From positions 19,630,642 through 19,694,641 of the forward strand of contig CM055111.1 of assembly GCA_029204225.1 (NCBI GenBank): a stretch of 64,000 nucleotides of DNA, read 5' to 3'. The notes beneath the pieces were generated by a model that did not search any database, was not told the DNA's origin, and saw nothing but the letters and a program-made list of their open reading frames with translations. The translations under genes and the position numbers were made by a program. Of the stretch, positions 46,701 through 58,479 are shown piece after piece. This DNA is from Diphasiastrum complanatum (taxonomy: Eukaryota > Streptophyta > Lycopodiopsida > Lycopodiales > Lycopodiaceae). Each line of letters opens with the position of its first letter. Within the stretch, counting starts at the first letter, position 1.

Positions 46701-49700
46701 GGTCCAAATAGGTGCTGAAAGTTGTCCCAAAATAGAAAAATTTGGGTCAAAATACTCCCCTTGCAAATAGTACTCCAACGGTCCAGACAATATGGAAATC
46801 TGGTGCTCCTACAGCGTTTTGGGAAACTTTAATTGGGTTTCCCGGAACGTGGGCATCAATTGTGGTTTGAAAATGCTAAGAGCCATGTTAACATGCTTTG
46901 ATTCCTTACAATAGGTGTGGAGTGCAACTTACAGGATATACATTTCTATTTATGAAGCTTTTTTGTAACTGAGTTTGAACTTTGAACACTGATGTGATTT
47001 TTTTGTTGGCTACCTCATTGTCAGTATAAATATAATTTAATATTTAGCATCTTTTGCTTCAGTTTTGCTGTGAATTTAGGTAAAGCATATGATGTGCTAT
47101 TATTTATGATGATCTTTTTTGCAATGTAGGTGGCTCTAGTGGCAGTATGGGTTGCTGGCATGTTGTTAATTAGCATGTCACCTTTTGCACTAAATCTACT
47201 TCCCAGTTCCCCAGAGTGGCAGGTTGAAAAGAAAGCAAGACCAATGACAATCACTATTTACACTGCTCCAGCTCCATTTGAGGGAAGGCAAGGCCAGAGG
47301 CAAATGCTCGCAATATATTCATGGCTGCAACTAAACCCTCGCCCAAGTGTGGTTTTACTGGGTCAGGATGCATCATTATCAAAATTTGCGGAGCCTTTGG
47401 CACCATTTGTAAGAGTTGATACAGAAATTGATTTTACGTAAGTGGAGAAAATCAGGTTCGCAACGGCTTTGTAATATTCTGATAGCCCATCTCTTGTACC
47501 AAGACTCATTTTTATCTTGCTTGTACAATTTTGCGAGTTGATTTTTAGTTCTACATTTAATGTGAATCTGTAACAATCTGCTTCAGGAAAGACATTGAGT
47601 TCATGGTTAGTTTTGTAATATTTTCAAGGCTATAGAACCTAATGATGAATATTGTGCCATTATTTTTTGCAGGCTTTAGTTCAGGTTAATTGAATCTTTC
47701 CTGTTTTGGGATGGATTTGATTTGCAATTTGTCTTTTGGCTGTTGTAGTACATCATTGGTGCCTCTATTTTGCATTTGACTGTTTTTTCATATACATTGT
47801 TTCAATGAACTTATGAAACCACGAATTCTACAAATGGAGAGAGAAATTTTTAATTTATCTCGTAGGTTTTGGTTATGATCAACATTTGGTGGAAAGCTGA
47901 AATTTTCATAGAATTTTGTCTGCATGATTCATCCCCAAAATTTGTCCTTTTAGCCGTAGGCTGACATATTTGTAGACATGTCCATCATAACTGGTATTCA
48001 TGATGAAGGTCGACCTACACCTGGTCATTCATTTACTTGAAACAATTCAGATGTCAGTGATTATTAGTTATTATTCGAATAGCAATGAAAGACTCTGATA
48101 ATTTGACCAGGTCTAAAAGCCTGATACCTTTTAGCTTTCAAATAGGTTTTCTGCCTGTCATATTGAACAACTGCTACCCAGTAGTCGACAATCGTTAGTA
48201 TCCCTGCATGTAAGGAACGCTTGACTTGATATGAATATGCAGGTTCCTGGGGGCACACATGTTTCATACTATGGTGGGTAGGGCACGTGCGTCTACATCA
48301 GATATTGCTGTGCTCATAGAGCCAGATCTAATCCTCTTTCCTGATTTCATAGATGTACTCGGATATTCACATCTTATTCAAGACGATTGGCTTCTTGTTG
48401 CAATGTCTCGCAATGTTCCTTCTTTTCCATTTCATCAGCAGCTACCTGAAGGACCTTGGTTGATCAAAAGTAACAATGTGGTTGAAACTGAGGAGGTATG
48501 CAAGTTCGTCTCTATTTTTCTCTTTGGAAGCTTTAACTGCACGAGCTTCAGATATTTATGCTATCATTGACAAGGATTGAACACTTTGAAATTGATTTGT
48601 ACTTTTTTGGAGTTTTGGGGTGGCTATTGTTTATATGTTCCTGTGTAGAACTTAATGACATACTTAATTTGGTTTGTTATGCCTAAGTGTGCAAAGAAGA
48701 AGAAAGATTTCAGACTAATCAATAACAAACTTAATAGTTGAGGCTTTCTAGCTTAAATTTGTATTGGATAATCATGAGGATTAATTGACAAGATAACAAA
48801 AACTGTCTATGGAATCTGCCCTGGGTTTAGGTGCATGCTTATGTCAGCCAACATGGCCAATGGACTGCTTGTAAGGGTGGGCAACTATGGGCCTGGAATA
48901 CTGGAAAAGTACCTCTCCATGCAGGAGTTATGCCTCCCTTTGTTTATGAACAAGGTCAACACAATGAATGGCTTTTAAATGAAGCATTGACATCAGGCTA
49001 CCGATTTGTTTTTGATGCAACTGAGGCATTTTCTCTTATATATCCCCAGGATATACCAAAAACTGTACAAGTCACTCAAACAGAAGAGGTAGATAAATAT
49101 GAATACCAGGAATGGGGATTTGCAGTGAATGCCCATCTTGCCAGGCACTATGGCTCATATTTTTTTCGCCCAGCCAATTTTTCGAACCTGCCTGTTAAAC
49201 TTTTCAAGTGTGGTGGTCCAAAATCAAAAAAGTTTTGCTTTTGGGATCACTTCAAGCACTTAAGCTACTGTTTTCCACCTGAGTTATTGTTAATTGCAGA
49301 AGGCCAAGGCGCTGGGTTTGCTGGGATGCAAGCTGCTGAAGATTCATATATTACAAGCTTCAGAAGATATGTTCTAGGAAAAACATGGAAATATTTCCCC
49401 ATACAACCACATCTTCTTGGAGCTAGAAGAAACTTACCTTTTTGGAAAAATTTTGTTTCTGGCTTTCGAATGAGCTCAAATAGAAGATCAACATGCCTTC
49501 AAGACAATTTCACAGTTGGAGCAGAATTGGACTGTCCTGTTTCCAGAGTGAAGGAGCCTCTACCATTGAACTCCCACTTGGCCTCACCGTTCTCACTTGA
49601 GTCACTTCTGTCAAGGGTTGCTAATTCAGATAAAGTAGTAGTGCTTGCTGTTGTTGGCAACAGCTATCGAGATATGCTTATGAGTTGGGTGTGCAGGCTG

Positions 49701-51096
49701 AAGTGGCTCAAATTAAGTAATCTTATTCTCTCAGCAGTCGATGATGATATCTATGAGTTTGCCATCTTGCAGGTATGATATGTATCTAGTTTATGAATCT
49801 CGTTTGTAGGATTTGGAACTGGAAAAAAACACCATGGTTTCTGCATTCTTTGCTGCCACCTTTCTCTTCCTGGGATTTGTCATAGCAATAACAACCACAG
49901 TATCTTTCTATAATTTATCGGCTCATATTTTGAACGATGTGTGGAGACTCAAATTTATAATGCATGCACATTAAACTTGTTTGTAAATCCGATCATGTAG
50001 ACCTGGCCATGCTTATTTGCTTGTTTATGAGGTAGATTTTGCCAATTGTTCTGAATAAGCAAGACACAAGTAGACACTAAAGCTAGTTAAATTTATTCTC
50101 TATTTCCAAACGTATCACTAGGATGTGATTTTTGAGTTGGTTTTGGCAGGGATTGCCTGTCTTTAAGAGTGGCCCTTCCATGAATTTGAGTTTCAATGAC
50201 TGTCACTTTGGAACAGAATGCTTTCAAACGGTCACTAAGGTGAAGTCAAGGACGGTTTTGCAAATATTGCAGCTTGGATACCATGTTCTTCTTAGTGATG
50301 TGGATGTCTATTGGTTCAAGGATCCGACTAGAGAACTAATGTCATTCGGTCCAGGGACACTTGTTGCTCAAACAGATGAATATAATCTGACAGGTGTGAG
50401 ACTTCAAACTCTGCCTTTACTTAAGAAGTTGCAAACAACTTAGGTTGAAGGCAAGGCTTTTTTGTTTTTCGGGTAGGACATCTCTTGTATTATTTGTAGG
50501 TACAACCTGGCATGAATCTGCCTGTTGATTTATTTGGTCTGTAGCATTATATGGCCTTATTTTGTTCGGCTCCTCTTGGTTTTCATCTGAGAACTTTCAA
50601 GAAATGATGATCACTAAAGTACTGGCTGTCAACTACTTGCTTGAATGCAGAGGCTTTGAATGTACCTCGACGGTTGAATTCGGGATTTTACTTTGCATGG
50701 TCGAACAATGCAACCATTGCAGCATTCGAAAGGATTGTTAAACATGCAGCAACAAGTCACATGTCAGAGCAGCCAAGCTTTTACGACGTGCTATGCGGAG
50801 TAGGAGGAAAGTATCGTGTTGGTACCACCTTGTGTGTGGAACCTTTAACAAATCTTACAGTGCATTTCTTGGATAGAGAAAAGTACCCCAATGGGGCATA
50901 TAAGACCCTCTGGGAGAATGAAAATGTGGCAGAAGTTTGTAAGCGGCAAGGCTGTGTCATTTTACATAACAATTGGATCAGTGGTAGAAAAAAGAAGTTG
51001 GCAAGACAAATAGCTTCTGGACTTTGGGATTATGATGATAGAGGGCGTATGTGCGTAAAAAGTTGGCATTCATCTGGCCAAATTCATCTATTTTGA
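43716..51096 (+). CDS. RAY1: RAY1-like beta-arabinofuranosyltransferase (GT77), six coding exons
   Basis: Coding exons: 43716-43760, 47130-47437, 48243-48495, 48831-49772, 50150-50393, 50651-51096. All introns are GT-AG and the phases agree, giving about 745 residues. The product is a type II membrane protein: short basic N-terminus (MAIRSRQRLSRFSSK), then a membrane segment (residues ~16-38), then the lumenal part. The C-terminal half is the nucleotide-diphospho-sugar transferase domain, with LSDVDVYWFKDP (DVD at residues 566-568, sugar-nucleotide and metal binding), RRLNSGFYFAWS, EQPSFYD and ILHNNWISG. RAY1 of Arabidopsis is a putative Golgi arabinofuranosyltransferase that affects arabinose in cell-wall glycans. 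The start was chosen because only the ATG at 43716 splices in frame. Exon 1 is the least certain part. No coding lesion is seen. Confidence 0.9.
44955..46530 (-). mobile_element. Ty1/copia element L remnant in RAY1 intron 1
   Basis: Antisense to the gene, right to left: gag (45815-46525, LDGTNLSVWKFKIKNIL, DAWHILCALYETNTARLLYL), knuckle CNYCGKYGHFAFEC (about 45700-45740), GAG-pre-integrase (LWHERCGHLGYQSM, VCEACAMGK), and integrase core (HSDLCGPTQTRSTGGAYHF, FINDFSRKIWIYFL, RSNGGGEYI) to about 44955. No LTR, RT or RNase H is present. It is broken. It fills nearly half of a 3369-bp intron. Confidence 0.85.
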
Positions 51097-51890
51097 GGAT
51101 GAGTGATCTCATTCAATTTCAAGTTCTATTCTATGGTATTATTGGAGTTGTTTGACAGGTGATCTGTCTGTGCAAAACAGCTCAGCTATAGTGGTGTTCT
51201 CCAGACATAACATCTTCATGGTAGGTGCAAATATGTACATACTACATACTCAGTCTACGACATACTGACAATATCAAGCAGCCTCTGCACAAATATTGGA
51301 ATTTGCATTTCTAAAAAGCTTCAAACGACTTTACATCCAGGAGATATGTCCTATATGGGATACGCAACAGTACTGATCATTCTTTAGTTAGCTGGTTAGA
51401 ATAAATGGTAGATTCCATTCGATTTGTAGTTCTGGGGACTAGTCACACATCTCGACTAGGAAACAGACCATGAGAATCGCTTTTGAATTTTATTCCAGAA
51501 AAAGCCGAGCTTGATTTAGAAAATGATTGATATTTAGAGATAGTGCATTCATAGAAAATCATCTGTTATTTTGGCTCCTGCTTTCCGAGGGTCTATCATA
51601 GGCATTCATGTGCTTCAATCCATTCAATGCTGAAGATATAATCTAAATGAAGAAAAGGTTTTCTAAGCATTGCATACTTCTCACCGAGGTTGTATATTTT
51701 AGCCCCATAAGGCACTAGTTTTGTCTTTGTTTGACTTACATCAAGATTCAAAAGTCTGATGGGCTTAGCATGCGGATATAGTTTCTTGCTTCCATGTATA
51801 TAGTAGCGGCAGAAATGTTGCATGCTACAGGATGTATAGGTCAAGCCACATTTCTTAGTGTGTAATATTTTTCCCGCTAGTATACGTAAT
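51097..51890 (+). other. 3' flank of the RAY1-like gene
   Basis: Sequence after the stop codon, presumably including the 3' untranslated region. No clear AATAAA signal was noted. No other gene is recognised. Confidence 0.4.
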
Positions 51891-51899
51891 GGCCAACGA

Positions 51900-52229
51900 A
51901 AAATGAAGTGAAACAGAGTTGTTCTCTTTCACCTACTCTATTTGGGAATTACATTAATGAGCTTGAGGAGGTTGTTGGCCGTGGTGGTGGTATGGGTTGT
52001 AGCTTTGGAGATATATTGATTGTCATATTATTATATGTTGATGATGTAGCTCTATTATTATTGACTAGAGATGGGCTTTAAAGACATCTAGACAATGTGC
52101 ATGTTTTTTGCACTAGATGGAGATTGTAAGTGAACATTTCGAAGACCAAAATCATGGTCTTCAATACTTCACGGGCCTTTATTCAAAGACATGAGCTTAT
52201 CTTTGATGATCAGCCTCTAGAGGTGGTTT

Positions 52230-52240
<11 letters not shown>
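51900..52240 (+). pseudogene. LINE-type reverse transcriptase relic
   Basis: The + strand gives GVKQSCSLSPTLFGNYINEL, then ILLYVDDVALLLLTRDGL with the YVDD active-site loop near 52040, then FCTRWRL and VNISKTKIMVFN and DDQPLEVV. This is the order seen in plant L1-like RVT_1 domains. Two in-frame stops interrupt the reading frame within this piece, and neither endonuclease nor poly-A tail is present. It is a short dead fragment. Confidence 0.75.

Positions 52241-52263
<23 letters not shown>
52234..52263. repeat. (CT)n microsatellite
   Basis: About 30 bp of CT repeat at the end of the LINE relic. Confidence 0.9.
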
Positions 52264-52266
<3 letters not shown>

Positions 52267-52445
52267 AGATGGTGGGTAAATCTTTCTCAAGCCCTTAGCT
52301 ACTACTTATGTACAGTTTTCTTATACTTTCAAGCTAATACATATATAGTGTTTGGTGAGCAATCATGTTCTTGTCCTATTCTGAAAGTGCTTGATGGTGT
52401 GCTTATGTGATTGAATCAATCAGTGTTTGCATTTTTTATGAATTG

Positions 52446-52559
52446 ACACACACACACACACACACACACACAATATATATATATATAGTGTGTGTGTGTG
52501 TGTGTGTATTGCGGTCGCCAAGTAAAGATCTCCTTAGATATATATTGTGTGTGTGTGTG
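52446..52559. repeat. CA/TA/TG microsatellite with an embedded LTR-end copy
   Basis: A (CA)n tract is followed by (TA)n and (TG)n to about 52508. Then come GCGGTCGCCAAGTAAAGATC and a second (TG)n up to 52559. The embedded sequence repeats the first ~30 bp of the H LTR that begins at 52560. Confidence 0.85.
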
Positions 52560-52989
52560 TGTTGCGGTCGCCAAGTAAAGATCTCCTTAGATCTTGTTAC
52601 ATGCAACCAAAAGGACACCTATGGGGCAAAACCACCCAACCAGTATGAAAAGGGTAATTAAAGCCCCTAACCAGTTCACCCCCAAGGCAAGTGACTGAAT
52701 GCAAGAGAGGAAAAGATCTTGGCTTCTAGAAATAGAATTGTGAGTGAGTAGGTGGGGGAGTTCCTACAAGATAAATACTCCTCAAAAGTTAAGGAATATT
52801 TTTTCTAGGATTCTCTATTTCAATTTAAAAGCATTTGATCTCCTATTCTTGCACCAAAAGTTGTCAATTACCGTGGAAAAGCTCCATAGGTCCAATTAGA
52901 GTACTTGGGTCCTCACAAGGTTATTAATTACATTGACTATCCAGGTCAAGAATTATTCTGAATCCCACATTCTGGACATGGACGTAACA
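52560..52989 (-). repeat. LTR of family H downstream of RAY1
   Basis: Reverse-orientation LTR of about 430 bp, similar but clearly diverged from 40154-40589 (CCAAGTAAAGATCT against CCAAGTGAAGGTCT; shared CCAAAAGGACAC). Confidence 0.75.
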
Positions 52990-53350
52990 ACCTCCCCCCT
53001 TGAACTACTTCTCTCCTCATAAGTGAAACTAGAAAAGTTCTTCTTTATGCTTTCAACTGTTTCCCACGAGTCATCATTCTCAGTTCGACCCTTCTACCTA
53101 ATCAAGCACTCAGAGATAGAATGATTTCTCAGTTGTTTATCTCTTGTTCTAAGTACTCTTTCAGGTTCTCAAGGTACACTAAGCGGTAAATCCAAATGGG
53201 TAAGATCCTCATTAGATCCAACTGTATCACTTTCATGTAAACTAAGTTTCAAACAACTTACATGAAGCACTGGATAAGTAGTTAACTTATCCTAAAGATC
53301 AAGTTCGTAAGCTACGCCATTTTGTACATATGTTTTGATCAACTCTTGTC
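52560..53350 (-). mobile_element. Gypsy family H 3' end, opposite orientation
   Basis: A minus-strand LTR (52560-52989, ends TGTTG/TAACA) lies beside the purine tract AAGGGGGGAGG. Beyond it is the integrase and chromodomain tail (about 53000-53350), whose minus translation resembles 42706-43039 (ISECLIR, SWETVESIKKNF). The rest of the element is missing and the part is broken. Together with the 42351-43096 remnant it brackets the RAY1-like gene. Confidence 0.8.
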
Positions 53351-54560
53351 GCAATCTATATACATCGTCGGAATTGTACGGCTCAAGAGTGAACTGTTAT
53401 CACAAACCAGGGGAATGAGTAAATAACTAACGATCACACTAACGAAATAAAAATTTGAATCAATAGAACAAAAAATGAACAAAATTTAACCTTTTCAATA
53501 TCTACATCAACTTGTACATTGTACCACTCAAAAAAGAACTTTGTATTGTACATAACAAACCAAGCACAATTAAAAGCATCCTTTTGATGTACACACTGCA
53601 GATATTCAACAAAAATCATTAATATTATGACATATAATTTATTCATGCTATGACGATAGATTTAAAAAAAAAATATGCATATCAACGATAAATTGTATAT
53701 ACCTTGAGAGATTTAATTGTTATCTCCCCAATAGAAGTCGTCGTTGTTGGTATTTCACGCACGACATCATGAAGTAGAGAATCAAATTCTATGTGTATTT
53801 TCAGTTGAGTTTATTTTTACACAGAAAATTTGATACTCCCTCATTTATTTTTATTGAAAGAATATTCAGGATCCAATGCTGACTGCAACAGGCAAAATGA
53901 AAATTAGAATCTATTCTGACATGAGCATAATGATCAAAATAAAAGGAATCAACAACATATAACAAAGCTTACTTATTCTCATATGGAATCAAGTAGAATT
54001 TGGCCACAAGACTGCAATCGATGAAATATACAGCCTTTTCAAAATTGGCCTCTTTTGCCTTCACAGCACCCATGAAAAATGGACTCACTGATGGGGCAAG
54101 GGAAATAGAAGAACGCAAACAGAGAAGAGAGCAGGAATATTGCGGAATAGCTCTCCCGTTACAATCAGTTGCTAGATGCAAAAACAATTTAAGAGAAAGC
54201 TTATGCTAAATATGATCACAGCTTGAAGTGTTTTAATTGCCCAACAGGATTTTAAAAATTAATTCATACTCTCAAAAACAAGAGTACAGTCCACCGAAAA
54301 GATTAGAAATGGTCTGTGTGTAGTATTACTGAAATTAGATTCAATGTGAAGTATGGTTCTGAAATAAATGAAAAGCAGTATAATATCGCGAGTTCCTCAG
54401 GCATCAAAGACAACCATCGTTTGATCAGAAACTGAGGAGTCGTAGATGTCCGTGTTCTGATCAGAGTGAGTAAACAAGCGCGATCAGACAACGATAAAGT
54501 GCATTCAATTACAGCATGCATACATCTATGTTATACACAGATAGAAAAGCATGTTGTTGT
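53351..54560. other. No gene supported
   Basis: AT-rich sequence with frames of at most about 72 codons on both strands (for example 53434-53646 and 53969-54187, minus). None shows a known domain, and no consistent splice structure could be drawn. Exons of a host gene cannot be excluded. Confidence 0.4.
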
Positions 54561-55430
54561 TATATTACACTGAAGCACGAATAACAATTACAACCAACAA
54601 TGATGGCGTAACTGGGAGGCTCAAATAATACGTCTCATGGACGGAGTGACTCAAGTAATATGTGATGGGATGATCTACTTATAGATTGCATCCATGTATT
54701 AACTACATTAAATGGTAAGCCGTTGTACTTGGAAGTATATAGCTTTTGTGACAACTATACATAGTATATATGGTCAACAAATCAGGAATGTTGAAGCGGA
54801 TGAGGACGTCGCAAATTCTCTCACTTCGCATTTTACGTGAAGTGGTTTTCTCTCACTTCGCAAATTTCGGGAAGTGGCTAGGAACGTTCCTCGTTCAAAA
54901 TAGATGACCTTCAGGATTTTTCTCTCTTCGAGATTTTGCGAAAAAGCCGAAGGTGCCTGTAAATAGTTTAAGGTGCCCTCAAAAAGGCGAAGATGTCTTT
55001 AGCAGTTTAACTGTGGACTTGAAGTGAAGGTCTACTATTTCTAAAGTCTTGACTTTAGAAGTTGTGACTTAAAAAGAACAAGTCAACATAACACTATTAA
55101 ATAGAACTTGAAAAGGAACTCAAAAACTTAGAGAGGAGCTTTAACATTCAATCACAAAATCATTCATTCAAGAGACTTGCTGAGGGGTCAAGATGGGGAC
55201 CGATCCCCCCCCCCCCGAAGGATTTTTCTTTTCAAATTATGCAATATGAATTGGCCCAAGGCCAATTACATATATAGTGGTTTTGGGATGATGGATTCTT
55301 AGATCTTTTACATCAACCAGAAGTTTACAAATTCTGGACTTAAAAAATCTTATACCAAGGAAAGTGGTTCCTTATGACATGCAAGGACTTATTGATCAAG
55401 AAAATAACATGCATAGGCATTTGACATCAG
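54561..55430. other. Unassigned, possible LTR-like stretch
   Basis: It contains TCTCACTTCGCAAATTTCG-type words and GCGAAAAAGCCGAAGGTGCC, which recall the TTCGCGA words of the B LTR, and a 12-bp C run at 55205-55216. No ends, primer site or coding region were found. Confidence 0.35.
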
Positions 55431-55690
55431 TAGGTATGGCATGCATGAATCCAATTTGACATGCAAGCTTCAATTTCAACATGCAAACTTCAATTTCATA
55501 CATGCAAGTTCCCAAATCAGACATGCAACTCCTAAATCAGACATGCATGACCAAAAAGTTATGGATGATGTGATATGCAAAGTCATCAAGTCATGGATGG
55601 TGTGACATGCAAAGCTATTAAGTCATGGATGGTGTGACATGCAAAGCCATCAAGTCATGGATGGTGTGACATGCATAGCCATCAGTCTTA
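55430..55690. repeat. Short tandem repeats with GACATGCAA words
   Basis: Four to five units of about 34-38 bp built from GTCATGGATGGTGTGACATG plus CAAAGCCATCAA lie at about 55570-55690. They are preceded by looser ACATGCAAGCTTCAATTTC repeats. Confidence 0.85.
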
Positions 55691-55708
55691 TGGATGGTGT
55701 GAAAGTTT

Positions 55709-55792
<84 letters not shown>
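55709..55792. repeat. (GA)n microsatellite
   Basis: About 84 bp of nearly pure GA repeat, followed by a short GTGTGTGTG tract near 55812. Confidence 0.95.
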
Positions 55793-55795
<3 letters not shown>

Positions 55796-55799
55796 AAGA

Positions 55800-56821
55800 G
55801 GTAGGAGAAAGTGTGTGTGTGTGAAAGTGGTTTCAAAAGTGATTCCAATCCAAGCTTGATAGATCCTCCTCAAGCCATAGCTCCAAGCTTTCTTCAAGCA
55901 CCTACAGACACACAAGCATGAGCAAGAGACAAAGCAAAAATGAATGGGAGATGAATAATGAGGGAGAGGGGCAAGTTAGTCCTTTTATAGGGAATGTGTA
56001 GTCTTTAGGAAGTGGCTGAGGTGTCCAAAATAAGTGTAAGAGGCGTAAGGGAGACTCTAGGATAAGCAAAGTGAGAGGGTGAGGTGTATAGGTATGAGAG
56101 AGTGTTTATCACTTAGTTAGAGCAAAAGCGGAGGAGTAGGAGGGCGCATTTTCCTAGGTGTCCTATTGTTTTCAAGCCATGTGGAAAAGTAGGTAAGTTA
56201 ATATTGATAAGGATAGAAGGTAGGTAGCCTAACATTCAATGTTAGTCACTTTCAAGTTGAATATTTCTTTGTGTACAACATTGGGATCCACCCAAGTGTT
56301 TTTCATGTCTATGGGAAAGGCTTTGTATATGTCTATCTTACCTTGCATAATTTTCATCAATTTCTAGGCTCTTTTTTCTAGGGCTTGCCCATCCCCAATC
56401 ATAGTGGAGTGTGACACAAAGGGTGATCAGTCTTTTGGTTTCTTCTCCCAGTCTTTATAGACTCGAGTGAGCCTTCTTTATAGAGTCAATTGAGCCTTCT
56501 TCAGGTACCGTCTTTAACCTTTAAGAAGCTTCTTTGGATTCCTTCTTCAAGTACTCTTCTTAGTACCTGCACATACCCTTAGGAAAAGGTTAGAAGCCAT
56601 ACCATCAAATGGTTCATCATTAGATTCTATTTCTAGAACCTGCATATCAAACTATTAGCATTGCTCTACAGTTTCATCTCTTGTCTTCAGGTAATGATAC
56701 CTGCACTCATAATTCATCAGTTAGAGTAATAAGCTCTAATATTCAAAATACGTTTTATACAAAAAGAATGGAAGACTGGATAGCCTTTATTTCTTGGTCA
56801 ATTTGGTCTATACAATTTTAC
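55800..56821 (-). other. Probable 3' LTR or 3' flank of gypsy element G
   Basis: The minus strand has a purine-rich tract (GGAGGGA) next to TGTAAAATTG at 56822, which would be the start of an LTR running left. The outer LTR end was not identified. No coding sequence is recognised. Confidence 0.4.
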
Positions 56822-57691
56822 ATCCCTCCGACGCATTAAGCGTTGTCCTCAATGGACATTTCTCAAATAAACATTTAAAATTTCTGGATACTCTTGGAAG
56901 AATTCTTCTTCCATCCATCTTGCATCCGTAGTAGGATAGTTCTTAAATTTGAGGAGGTATAATGTAGAAGTTATCCCTTTTTTTCCAGTTCTTGTCTTGT
57001 GCATCAAGATCTGCTCAGGTTGAAGGATTTCTTCAGTTCCTTGAACTTCTGGTGGTTCGGAATCTGTAAATCCTTCTGGTTCCGGACCATTGAATTTCTT
57101 TAGCAAGCTTACATGGTATTTGTTATGGATTTTCCAACTAATAGGTAAGTCAAGCTCACATGCAACCTCATTGATTACTTTTTTGACTTTAAAAGGTCCA
57201 TAATACTTTTGGGCTAGTTTTGGGTAGAGTTTCATGCTGCCCTTCTTTTTCTTGAGTCTTTTCTTTTCAAAATTTAGGAGAACTAGTTCTCCTTCTTCAT
57301 ACTTAATTGCCCTCCAACGCATATTTGCACTTTTCTGCTGTTTCCGTTGTGCATTTGCAATGGATTGCTAAACCTTTGAAAAGGTGTCTTGATAATCCTG
57401 CACAAATTCATCTGAGGCAAATATCTTTTCTTTAGTCCTTAATACAGGAGGCACAATTGGTTTTCCATACATTACTTCAAAAGGTGCATTACCAGTAGAA
57501 GAATGAACGGTGTTATTGTGAGCAAATTCTAGAATAGGAAGATAGTGTTCCCATTGAGTCTTCTGATCACTTACATAATTTCTCAACAAATCTATGATGG
57601 TTCGATTAGTAATTTCACTTTGACCATCAGTATGGGGGTGTTGGGGGTATTCCCAACAAAGTGTAACTAAATAAAATCCTCCAATAAAATG
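56822..57691 (-). mobile_element. Ty3/gypsy element G remnant (integrase with chromodomain-like end)
   Basis: Minus strand: integrase core end with YPQHPHTDGQSEITNRTI and LPILEFAHNNTVHSSTGNAP (57368 to about 57660). The integrase tail KLAQKYYGPFKVKKVINEVA, HNKYHVSLLKKF and a chromodomain-like YLLKFKNYPTTDARWMEEE (56849-57322) follow. The right side is interrupted by the LTR of element F. It has a few breaks and only the 3' part is seen. Confidence 0.85.
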
Positions 57692-58460
57692 TGTTGTGAG
57701 GGCATGGCATCTTGCGTTTATAAGCCCATGGCCCAATGAGCACGCAATTGAAGTTGTAAATAAAATAAACTTGACTTGGGCCTTGTAATTAAAATAAAAC
57801 TAGAGGCCCAAGGTCATTTTTAAACTTAGAGATCACTTTTTAAAGTTGGGTCCAAATTGGGACTCACATGAATCTTGTGATTTCTAATGTACTTTTTGTG
57901 GACCCTTGGATCAAGTTGGGTCCAAGATGAATGGTTAGGATTATTGTGAATATTAGCCAATAAGATTGAGGGGCAAGGGCCTTCCCTATTTTATAAAAAG
58001 ACACCATTTGTAAACTATTTGTATGCTTAATGAGAAGGAGAAAACTCTACCATTTTTGGAAGAGAAGCATCCTCATTTGCTATTCACTACTTGCTATTGC
58101 TCTTGGTTGTGTTTTCTATTGCTTTCCATTTCCATGTTTTATTGTTTGCCATAGTGAATGTTTTTCCATTAGCAAGCATAAGGAGCATTTGAGCTAACCT
58201 CCACCCTCACTCTCTTTCTCTCTCTTTCTCTTCTCTTCTCAATCTCTTCTTCTCCATCCCTTCCCTTCAACCAAAACTATGATGAATGTTAGTGTACAGG
58301 AGTGGAGCTAAAGAGGAGTAGCATAGTGGTGAGTAGAGTTAAGGGAGAAAGTAGGAATTTAACTAAAAGTAGCATCTATGCATAGTTAGGCACCTATCCA
58401 GTGATCTAACCTTTGTTGATAGGCGGAAGGGCTATACTACGAAAGATCTTCGACCCCACA
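57692..58460 (+). repeat. 5' LTR of element F
   Basis: A 769-bp LTR from TGTTGTGAGGGC to CGACCCCACA (TGT/ACA ends). A TATA-like TATTTTATAAAAAGAC lies at about 57986-58001, a plausible transcription start region for the element. Confidence 0.75.
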
Positions 58461-58461
58461 G

Positions 58462-58479
58462 TGGTGACGTTGCCGGGGA
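58462..58479 (+). other. Primer binding site of element F (tRNA-Asp-like)
   Basis: TGGTGACGTTGCCGGGGA differs from the plant tRNA-Asp complement at two positions and lies one base after the LTR. Confidence 0.8.

Noticed and set aside
53434-54209. Possible host exons downstream of RAY1
   Set aside because: The frames are short, lack a known domain and could not be joined by plausible splice sites.
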